This document shows positions 1 through 5,595 of a DNA stretch of 5,595 nt, piece by piece. Made by a program: the position numbers and the translations under genes. Under the pieces are notes generated by a model, which worked only from the letters and a program-made list of their open reading frames with translations, was not told where the DNA came from and did no database searches. This DNA is from Methylacidiphilum caldifontis. Lineage in GTDB: Bacteria; Verrucomicrobiota; Verrucomicrobiia; Methylacidiphilales; CAMAQI01. Numbering within the stretch: the stretch's first letter is position 1; each line of letters starts with the position of its first letter. The stretch spans positions 1 through 5,595 of the forward strand of contig CAMAQI010000160.1 in NCBI GenBank assembly GCA_945860255.1. Direction: 5' to 3'.

Positions 1-1072
1 TTTGATTTTCATGGGAAGTGGTCCTTTGCAAGGGTTTTCCGTGACCTTGACCTTAGGAATTGTTGCGAATCTTTTTACGGCAATTGTGGTGACTCGAAAT
101 CTTTTTGATTGGACTCTGATGATTCCTTCATTCCGTAAGTTGACGATGATGGAGTTTGTGAAGAATCCGAAGATCGATTTCTTAAAGCTTCGTTGGCCTG
201 CTGTGGCGCTATCGGTTTTTATCTTGGTCGTCGGGGGCGGTTCTTTCGCTCAAAAAGGGGATCGAGCTTTTGGAGTCGATTTCATTGGGGGAGATTCACT
301 CACCTTGAGTTTTGAAAAAGCGATTGAGGTAGGTCAATTGCGGGAGACCTTGGAGAAGGGGGGGATCAATGTTCATTTGATTCAGTACGCTAAGGGAGAG
401 AGAAAGCTTTCAGTTCAAGTTCATGAAAATCAAGGCGATCAAGTGGTGACCGCCCTTCAAAGCTCCTTTCCTCAGTCTGAATTTAAAAAAGTCGGCTTGG
501 ATCGTGTCGGATCTCAAATTGGAAAAGAGCTGCAAAGTCGGGCCTCTTTCTCGTTACTCCTCGGACTGATGGGGATTTTGGTTTATGCCTCCTTTCGGTT
601 TGAATGGACCTATGCCGTGGCGGCGACGATCTCTCAAGTCCATGACGTCTTAATTGCCGTCTGTCTGGCGGTTGCTTTGGGTTCGGAGCTTTCGCTTACC
701 TTGGTGGGAGCCTTCTTGACGATTGCGGGATATTCGATCAATGAAAAGATCGTTGTCTTTGATCGTGTTCGCGAGATTTTGAAATCGGGAACAAAGCAGT
801 CGCTTGGGGAGATTTTGAACTCCAGCTTAAATATGACCTTAGCGCGTACCGTCATCACCGGGGGAACGACCTTAATTGCGATTACCTTCTTGATCTTTTT
901 TGGAGGTTTAGTGATTCACGGATTTGCGGTCACGATGTTGATCGGTGTTTTAGCAGGAATGTATTCCTCTCACTTCTTGGCTCCCGCTTTTGTCTGGTGG
1001 TTAAGTCATCGCTCTGGAAATAAGAAGGAGCAGGACTCTTCTCTGATCGAAGCAAAGGTTTCTAAGGCTTGA
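1..1072 (+). CDS. secDF: Protein translocase SecDF (fused SecD-SecF), C-terminal part; 5' end outside window
   Basis: Accessory membrane subunits of the Sec translocon, which use the proton gradient to help pull proteins out of the cytoplasm. The open frame is already running at base 2, giving 356 codons here. Fragment residues 5-45 are the end of SecD (GSGPLQGF, then a last membrane helix with FTAIVVTR). A short linker leads into SecF at about residue 57 (FLKLRWPAV) with no stop between, and the possible start at Met49/50 lacks a convincing ribosome site, so the two proteins are fused. SecF hallmarks follow: first helix 65-80, GVDFIGG at 91-97, a periplasmic domain to about 178, then helices with the HD pair (214-215), GYSIN (243-247), FDRVRE (253-258) and a GF-x-TMLIG segment (307-315). 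The tail after 336 is short and charged. One oddity is NEK where E. coli SecF has NDS. It is probably cotranscribed with the kinase gene that follows. Confidence 0.95.
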   Translation, partial: LIFMGSGPLQGFSVTLTLGIVANLFTAIVVTRNLFDWTLMIPSFRKLTMMEFVKNPKIDFLKLRWPAVALSVFILVVGGGSFAQKGDRAFGVDFIGGDSLTLSFEKAIEVGQLRETLEKGGINVHLIQYAKGERKLSVQVHENQGDQVVTALQSSFPQSEFKKVGLDRVGSQIGKELQSRASFSLLLGLMGILVYASFRFEWTYAVAATISQVHDVLIAVCLAVALGSELSLTLVGAFLTIAGYSINEKIVVFDRVREILKSGTKQSLGEILNSSLNMTLARTVITGGTTLIAITFLIFFGGLVIHGFAVTMLIGVLAGMYSSHFLAPAFVWWLSHRSGNKKEQDSSLIEAKVSKA

Positions 1073-1105
1073 TTTTAATGAATCTCTTGAGTGATTTTTA
1101 AAGGA

Positions 1106-2344
1106 ATGAAAATCATCCTCGCTAGTGAAGATCCTGAAAAAAAACAATTCCTCAAAGGAATTGTTGATTCAGTTCGTTTTGATATTGAGTTCGTCGAGGA
1201 CGCCTATCGCGCAATTGAGCGGATCGAAAAAGCGACGAGCGAGCAAATTGTGATTCTTGATTTTCTGCTTCCAGGGATGAGTGGAAATCAAGTTTGCGAG
1301 CAGGTGCAGAGGACTCCTTTACGTTGGCGTTCTTTTATTTTGGCGATTCCCTCCGCTCATGGGCTTTGGGATCCGATTCAATTTTTGAAGGCGGGGGGAG
1401 ACGGAGTTTTGAGTTGGGCTGAGGAGGGGGAGCGGTTAGGGCTAGAGATTGAGTCGGCCGCCCGTTTTTTGCAGAGACAGGGACAGATTACCCAGCGATT
1501 GAAAGTGGATGCCGAGCGTTATATTCCGCTGGAGGGAATTGGGGCGGGGGGGGTATCGAGTGTTTATCGAGGGATTGATCGTAAGTTAGAGAGAGAAGTG
1601 GCGATCAAATATTTACGTTCCGAGTTCGACTCGACGATCTCCAATAGTGAAGCCGCTTTACAGGAGGCACGACTTTTAGCGAAATTTATTCACCCCAATC
1701 TCGTCACGGTTTTTGATTATGGGGAGTCGGAAGAGGGGGCTTTTGTGGTCATGGAGATTGTCGAAGGAGAGAGCTTGCAAAGCCTGTTAGAATCGGGGGC
1801 TTTGAGGGATTCGTTATTGGATAAATTAGTAGTGGAGTCTCTTCAAGGAATTGAGGCAGCTCATTCGCAAGGAGTCCTCCATTTAGATTTAAAACCGGCC
1901 AATTTGATGTTTGGTTTTATGGGGTCGACGGGATCGGAGATGAACCTCAAAATCGTCGACTTTGGGATCGCGCGCGATCGACGTCAAGCGGACGGTTTCA
2001 AGTCCCTCAAGTCTAACACTGTCGTGGGATCCCTTCCTTATATTGCGCCCGAACGTTTTTATGGAGAGTCGTTAGGGCGGCGATCCGATCTCTATTCTTT
2101 AGGGCATATCTATTATATCGGTTTGACAGGAAGACATGCTTTTCCTGTTGAAGGAGCTCAACCGATGATCGATGCTCATTTAAATACGATCCCCACTTCT
2201 ATTTTAGAGTTTCGTCCAGAACTACCTCTAGAGCTCGATGAATGGTTAATGAAATTACTCGCAAAGCGACCCGAAGAACGATTTACATCTGCGCTTGATG
2301 CTTTACAAGCATATCAAAAAATTAACTGGGAAAAAAAATCATGA
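1106..2344 (+). CDS. Receiver-like domain fused to a Hanks-type Ser/Thr protein kinase
   Basis: A predicted cytosolic signalling kinase of 412 residues from ATG 1106; substrate unknown. Residues 1-118 resemble a response-regulator receiver: acidic pair E8-D9, phospho-acceptor D52 followed by PGMSG, Ser83 near the usual Thr/Ser, but Trp104 where the conserved Lys of the K-P motif should be. A linker leads to a kinase domain at about 138-405: glycine loop GIGAGGVSSVYRG (third Gly replaced by Ser151), VAIK with K168, helix-C E187, catalytic loop HLDLKPAN (D261, K263, N266), DFG 285-287, APE 314-316, D328 and late Arg R392. The HRD Arg is Leu, so this is a non-RD kinase. All residues needed for catalysis are present. 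No membrane helix or PASTA-type sensor is seen. Start: ATG 1106 falls exactly at the first receiver strand, but its AAAGGA touches the ATG with no spacing; GTG 1091, just after an in-frame stop, would add five residues. Neither start has good ribosome-site support. Confidence 0.9.
   Translation: MKIILASEDPEKKQFLKGIVDSVRFDIEFVEDAYRAIERIEKATSEQIVILDFLLPGMSGNQVCEQVQRTPLRWRSFILAIPSAHGLWDPIQFLKAGGDGVLSWAEEGERLGLEIESAARFLQRQGQITQRLKVDAERYIPLEGIGAGGVSSVYRGIDRKLEREVAIKYLRSEFDSTISNSEAALQEARLLAKFIHPNLVTVFDYGESEEGAFVVMEIVEGESLQSLLESGALRDSLLDKLVVESLQGIEAAHSQGVLHLDLKPANLMFGFMGSTGSEMNLKIVDFGIARDRRQADGFKSLKSNTVVGSLPYIAPERFYGESLGRRSDLYSLGHIYYIGLTGRHAFPVEGAQPMIDAHLNTIPTSILEFRPELPLELDEWLMKLLAKRPEERFTSALDALQAYQKINWEKKS
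2332..2344 (+). other. A AAA AAA slippery heptamer beside an ATGA stop-start overlap
   Basis: Bases 2331-2338 are eight A's at the end of the kinase gene. In the kinase frame the codons are gaa aaa aaa tca tga, so 2332-2338 form A AAA AAA, a known class of -1 slippery sequence in bacteria. The start codon of the next gene (2341) overlaps the kinase stop (2342-2344) as ATGA, which is the usual geometry for translational coupling. A -1 shift would read atc then atg and continue into the membrane protein. A weak GGGA at 2328-2331 could act as a ribosome site for the downstream gene. The sequence elements are certain; any frameshifting activity is inference, and no strong downstream stem-loop is visible. 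Confidence 0.4.
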
Positions 2345-2646
2345 ATATTTATTGGACCGTGTACGGAGTATTGATCATTGCTGGGGGAGTGATGGGATTT
2401 GTGAAGGCGAAATCAAAGGCCTCTTTGATTGCTGGAACGATTTCTGGGCTATTAATTATTGCTTCTGGATATGGAATTGAGCAAGGGATTAAAATTTGGA
2501 TTTTAGTCGGGCATCTGGTGAGTTTGATGCTTCTGGTTAAATTTTCGGTCGGTTACTTAAAGACCCGTAAACCGTTCCCCAGTTTGATGATTATTCCTCT
2601 GACTTTAGCCGGGACGATTCATACTCTTTATTTGGTTTTGAAATAA
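2341..2646 (+). CDS. Small integral membrane protein, TMEM14/UPF0136 family
   Basis: A 101-residue protein with four predicted membrane segments at about 5-21, 28-46, 52-70 and 80-99. Family signatures seen are the glycine-rich first helix (AGGVMGFVKAKS, 14-25), SLIAGTISG (28-36) and the late basic turn KTRKPFPSLM (74-83), which match the Tmemb_14 pattern (G-G-x-x-G-x-x-K, S-L-I-A-G, K-T-x-K-x-x-P). Eukaryotic relatives include human TMEM14 proteins and plant FAX1, linked to fatty-acid export from plastids; the role of the bacterial members is largely unknown, so no substrate is assigned. The start is fixed by the ATGA overlap with the kinase stop, with only a weak GGGA as ribosome site, suggesting translational coupling. 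Length is normal for the family. Family assignment is by pattern recognition. Confidence 0.85.
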   Translation: MNIYWTVYGVLIIAGGVMGFVKAKSKASLIAGTISGLLIIASGYGIEQGIKIWILVGHLVSLMLLVKFSVGYLKTRKPFPSLMIIPLTLAGTIHTLYLVLK

Positions 2647-2678
2647 ACATAAATCGATCTCTCATTCCGAATTGAGGA

Positions 2679-4259
2679 CTAAGGCAACTGGAGTAATGTA
2701 TCGACACCCTCTTTTGAGAGATCGGCTTGAGGATAGTCTAAGGTGTAGTGCAGCCCTCGACTTTCTTGGCGGCTGATGGCGCAGTCGACGATGAGGGAGG
2801 CGACCATGGAAAGATTGCGGATATCGATAATTTTTGGGGAGACTCGGTTCATCCAATAATATTCCTGGACCTCTTGGGCGATCATCCGAAGTCGTGAGCT
2901 TGCGCGATAGAGCCGTTTATTAGAGCGAACGATTCCGACATAGTTCCACATCAGGAGCTTGATCTCCTGTTCCATATGATTGACGACAACAAGCTCATCG
3001 GGATCTTGGGAGTTGCCATGATGCCAGGCGGGAAGTTCGATTGTATTTTGAGTGATCGGTTCTTTTTGGATCGCTTGCGAGGCCCGGTGAGAAACGACGA
3101 TTGCCTCGAGCAGTGAGTTGCTGGCGAGTCGGTTGGCTCCGTGGAGTCCGGTGCAGGCGACCTCCCCAGCAGCCCAGAGTCCCGGAAGGGAGGTTTGACC
3201 GTTTAAATCGGTGATCACTCCTCCGCATTGATAATGGGCAGCAGGGACGACTGGAATCGGATCCTTGGTGATATCGATTCCATATTTTTGACAAGTAGCA
3301 AAAATTTGAGGGAAACGATTTTTAATAAACTCCTCCCCTTTAAAGCGGATATCGAGATAAACACAGGGAGTTCCTGTTTTTTTCATTTCAGCATCAATCG
3401 CTCGAGCGACAATATCGCGGGGGGCGAGTGATTTAAGGGAGTGGTATCGCTCCATGAAGGTATTCCCTTGAGCATCAATCAGGACTCCTCCTTCGCCGCG
3501 AACCGCTTCAGAGATGAGGAAGCTTTGCCCTTGAGGATGATAGAGGCAGGTGGGATGAAACTGGATAAACTCCATGTTGGCAATGGAAACTCCTGCTCGG
3601 TAGGCCATCGCGACTCCATCGCCAGTTGCGATATCAGGGTTGGTGGTATGCTGATAGACCTGTCCGCAGCCACCAGTGGCGAGGAGGAGATGATCCGAGG
3701 AAAAGACTTCGACCTCTCGTGAGATCTTATTGAGCGCATAGACACCGAGGCAGCGATTTTGAGTGCAGTAACCAAGTTTTCTCATCGTGATGAGATCGAT
3801 CGCAACGGAGTTTTCGAAAATGGTAATATTCGGATGTTTAGCGATGTTAGCTAAGAGCGCCTGTTCGATCTCCTTGCCTGTCATATCTTTGGCGTGGAGA
3901 ATGCGGCGACGAGAATGACCCCCTTCTTTTCCGAGATCGTATCCCTCTTGGGCACGGGAGAAATCGACCCCCATTTGAATCAGTTCCTGAATTCTTTCTG
4001 GGGCCTCTTCAACGGTTTCCCGGACCACTGATTCCTTGCAAAGTCCAGCCCCTGCATCGAGGGTATCACGAACGTGGAGTTGGAAAGAGTCATCCGCTCC
4101 AGTGACACAGGCAATTCCTCCTTGGGCGTAGTTCGTATTCGATTCGGCGCGGTTTTTTTTCGTGAGAATCGCAACGCTTCCCTTGGAGGCGACTTTTAAA
4201 GCAAAAGTAAGTCCAGCGATCCCACTGCCTAAGACCAGATAGTTATAATGACGTTGCAT
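2679..4259 (-). CDS. nadB: L-aspartate oxidase (NadB), FAD-dependent
   Basis: Oxidises L-aspartate to iminoaspartate, which quinolinate synthase NadA condenses with dihydroxyacetone phosphate in de novo NAD synthesis; cytosolic, using O2 or fumarate as electron acceptor. It has 526 residues from ATG 4259 (E. coli about 540). Motifs: N-terminal dinucleotide-binding GSGIAG (11-16), NYAQGGIA (43-50), GGHSRRRILH (113-122), ATGG (194-197), TTNPDIATGDG (205-215), FHPT (234-237), APRDIVARAID (279-289) carrying the catalytic Arg region, AAHYQCGG (340-347) with the active-site His, and HGANRLASNSLLEA (373-386). The helical C-terminal domain of the succinate dehydrogenase/aspartate oxidase family runs from about 425 to the end. 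This pattern separates NadB from SdhA and FrdA. An in-frame TTG 16 codons upstream (4307) is less likely, since the ATG sits at the usual distance from the FAD motif. No clear Shine-Dalgarno is seen. No nadA or nadC is in view. Confidence 0.97.
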   Translation of the reverse strand: MQRHYNYLVLGSGIAGLTFALKVASKGSVAILTKKNRAESNTNYAQGGIACVTGADDSFQLHVRDTLDAGAGLCKESVVRETVEEAPERIQELIQMGVDFSRAQEGYDLGKEGGHSRRRILHAKDMTGKEIEQALLANIAKHPNITIFENSVAIDLITMRKLGYCTQNRCLGVYALNKISREVEVFSSDHLLLATGGCGQVYQHTTNPDIATGDGVAMAYRAGVSIANMEFIQFHPTCLYHPQGQSFLISEAVRGEGGVLIDAQGNTFMERYHSLKSLAPRDIVARAIDAEMKKTGTPCVYLDIRFKGEEFIKNRFPQIFATCQKYGIDITKDPIPVVPAAHYQCGGVITDLNGQTSLPGLWAAGEVACTGLHGANRLASNSLLEAIVVSHRASQAIQKEPITQNTIELPAWHHGNSQDPDELVVVNHMEQEIKLLMWNYVGIVRSNKRLYRASSRLRMIAQEVQEYYWMNRVSPKIIDIRNLSMVASLIVDCAISRQESRGLHYTLDYPQADLSKEGVDTLLQLP

Positions 4260-4348
4260 GAAGCGTGAGATATTCTTCTTGGGCGATTCGTTTGAGCCCT
4301 TTACCAACGGAGATCATACGGGTGACGTCAACGAAAGGAGGGGGCTGT
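4260..4348 (-). promoter_or_regulatory. infB-nadB intergenic region, possible nadB control region
   Basis: This 89-base gap separates the infB stop from the nadB ATG. On the minus strand it contains a -10-like TATGAT (4318-4313) and a perfect 8-base palindrome TGACGTCA (4323-4330). No good -35 lies 16-18 bases upstream of TATGAT; the TTGACG overlapping the palindrome is only 7 bases away. The gap has no GC-rich hairpin with a T-run, so no intrinsic terminator for infB is seen, and readthrough from infB to nadB is possible. The usual infB followers rbfA and truB are absent here. A regulatory role is conjecture. Confidence 0.25.
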
Positions 4349-5595
4349 TTACAAGGCCTGAGGGACTTTTTCGAATTGGTAACATTCAATGATATCGCCT
4401 TCTTGATAGTCATTGTAATCGCCAAGACGAATTCCGCACTCGAGACCGGAACGAACCTCTCCGACTTCATCTTGGAAGCGTTTGAGGGTTTGGAATCCAC
4501 CGTCGTAGACTGGTTGTCCTTTGCGGAGAACACGGGCACGTGCGGAGCGGACAAGGCGTCCGTTTTGAACCATACAACCGGCGACCGTATATTTGGTGAG
4601 TTCGAAAACCTGTTTAATGATCGCATGTCCGAGCTTGCTTTCGCGGAGTTCGGGATCAAGGAGTCCTGCCATCGCCTCTTTGATCTGATCGATCAATTCA
4701 TAAATAATACTGTAGAGCTTGATTTGAACCTCTTCGCTCTTTGCCGCATTCGCCGCACTGTTTTCGGTTTTTGTATTAAAGCCGACGACGATTGCTTTGG
4801 AGGCTTTTGCTAAAAGGATATCGGACTCTGAGATCGGACCAACGGAGGATTGAATGATATTGAGATCGATCTTTTTGCTGTCGATATTACGAAGGGAGCC
4901 AATAATCGCTTCGACTGATCCTTGTGTGTCACCACGGAGAATCATATTGAGCGTTTTTTTATTTCCATCTTCGAGTGTTTGGAAAAGATTTTCGAGAGTG
5001 ACTTTAGGGCTGCTTTCGAGTTTTTGAATGCGTGCCTTTTGGCGACGTTCTTCGGCAATTTCACGAGCTTCGCGCTCATTTTTCATGATCACAAACTCAT
5101 CGCCGGGAGTGGGGACTCCATCAAGTCCCATGACTTTTACCGGAATTGAAGGGCCGGCTTCTTTAATGCTTTTACCGGAGTCGTCTACAAGGGCACGAAC
5201 GCGACCGTAGAAACGACCGACAAGCATCGCATCCCCTAAAGCGAGAGTTCCTGTTTGGATAATCATCGTTGCGGTCGGTCCACGACCGACTTCCGATTGA
5301 GCTTCGATCACGCGACCGCGAGCTGATCCTTTGGAGTTTGACTTTAATTCAAGCACTTCTGATTGAAGGATAATCATATCGAGAAGTTGCTCGATCCCTG
5401 TTTTCTTAAGGGCAGAGACTTCACAGCAGATGGTATCTCCACCGAAATCTTCAGGGACGAGTCCTTTTTCTTGGAGCTGTCCTTTGACTTTCATGATATT
5501 CGCACTGGGGAGATCGATTTTATTAATCGCAACAATAATCGGAACTTTAGCAGCGCGAGCATGACTGATCGCTTCTAAGGTTTGAGGCATGAGAC
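4349..5595 (-). CDS. infB: Translation initiation factor IF-2, C-terminal part; 5' end outside window
   Basis: GTPase that brings initiator fMet-tRNA to the 30S subunit and promotes 50S joining. The frame runs off the right edge; Met at 5590-5588 is internal (the MPQT segment after switch II), not the start. Numbering from that Met, 413 residues remain: G4 motif NKID (23-26), G5 SAL (59-61), beta-barrel domain II (about 85-170, with GRGPTAT at 102-108), a charged helical stretch (170-190), domain III (about 195-305, with DTQGSVEAI at 221-229 and VGPISESD at 250-257), and the fMet-tRNA-binding C2 domain (about 315-413, with VAGC at 336-339, RVLRKGQPVYDG at 353-364, DEVGEVRSGLECGI at 374-387). 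P-loop and switch regions lie outside the window. The ending GDIIECYQFEKV matches the normal C-terminus, so the 3' end is complete. It resembles Verrucomicrobiota IF-2 most closely, by recollection. Confidence 0.97.
   Translation of the reverse strand, partial: LMPQTLEAISHARAAKVPIIVAINKIDLPSANIMKVKGQLQEKGLVPEDFGGDTICCEVSALKKTGIEQLLDMIILQSEVLELKSNSKGSARGRVIEAQSEVGRGPTATMIIQTGTLALGDAMLVGRFYGRVRALVDDSGKSIKEAGPSIPVKVMGLDGVPTPGDEFVIMKNEREAREIAEERRQKARIQKLESSPKVTLENLFQTLEDGNKKTLNMILRGDTQGSVEAIIGSLRNIDSKKIDLNIIQSSVGPISESDILLAKASKAIVVGFNTKTENSAANAAKSEEVQIKLYSIIYELIDQIKEAMAGLLDPELRESKLGHAIIKQVFELTKYTVAGCMVQNGRLVRSARARVLRKGQPVYDGGFQTLKRFQDEVGEVRSGLECGIRLGDYNDYQEGDIIECYQFEKVPQAL

Noticed and set aside
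140..160. Separate secF start at Met49/50 of the SecDF fragment
   Set aside because: No Shine-Dalgarno at a proper distance, and the frame is continuous from SecD through to SecF, as in known fused SecDF proteins.
2661..2676. Imperfect dyad CTCATTCCGAATTGAG between the convergent membrane-protein and nadB genes, as a bidirectional terminator
   Set aside because: Only four outer pairs form before a mismatch or bulge, the stem is not GC-rich and no T-run follows on either strand.
4260..4307. N-terminal extension of NadB from a TTG at 4307
   Set aside because: It would add 16 polar residues before the FAD motif, where family members start close to the motif, and an ATG is available at 4259.
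4243..4317. 24-codon ORF on the minus strand bridging infB and nadB (starts MISVGKGLK), as a leader peptide or truncated rbfA
   Set aside because: It has no ribosome site, is continuous with a shadow frame of infB, overlaps the nadB start and shows no clear RbfA similarity.
4313..4328. TTGACG and TATGAT on the minus strand as a paired nadB promoter
   Set aside because: The spacing is 7 bases, far from the 16-18 needed; neither box has a good partner at the right distance.
4265..4813. Long plus-strand open frame opposite infB (about 182 codons)
   Set aside because: It is antisense to a clearly conserved infB coding region and its translation shows no recognisable family; it is a shadow frame.

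Overview
The window holds five protein-coding genes in two convergent groups, with almost no non-coding sequence. Rightward (+) genes are the 3' part of a fused secDF, a receiver-domain/Hanks-type Ser/Thr kinase fusion, and a small four-helix membrane protein of the TMEM14/UPF0136 family. Leftward (-) genes are the 3' two thirds of infB (translation initiation factor IF-2), followed by a complete nadB (L-aspartate oxidase). No RNA gene, insertion sequence, CRISPR array or large repeat was seen, and no gene-free stretch exceeds about 90 bases.

Organism: a chromosomal bacterial fragment of intermediate GC. SecD and SecF are one polypeptide, and the IF-2 C-terminal two thirds (MPQT start, the GLVPEDFGGDT stretch, the LGDYNDYQEGDIIECY ending) reads most like Verrucomicrobiota and relatives in the PVC group. 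This placement is by recollection of family sequences, without a search, so it is a moderate-confidence inference.

Layout: secDF ends at 1072. The kinase begins at ATG 1106 (or GTG 1091) and ends at 2344, overlapping the membrane-protein start (2341) by ATGA. These three look like one transcription unit. The membrane-protein stop (2646) and nadB stop (2679) face each other across 32 bases with no convincing terminator. On the other strand infB ends at 4349, then an 89-base gap precedes the nadB start at 4259.

Function: secDF, infB and nadB are housekeeping genes for protein export, translation initiation and NAD biosynthesis, and carry the expected motifs. The more interesting part is the kinase. 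Its N-terminal receiver domain keeps the phospho-acceptor Asp but has lost the conserved Lys, and its catalytic loop is HLD instead of HRD. An A8 tract containing an in-frame A AAA AAA heptamer lies just before its stop. A -1 slip there would fuse the otherwise soluble kinase directly to the downstream membrane protein. This frameshift idea is the best lead in the window; it is a hypothesis from sequence geometry only.
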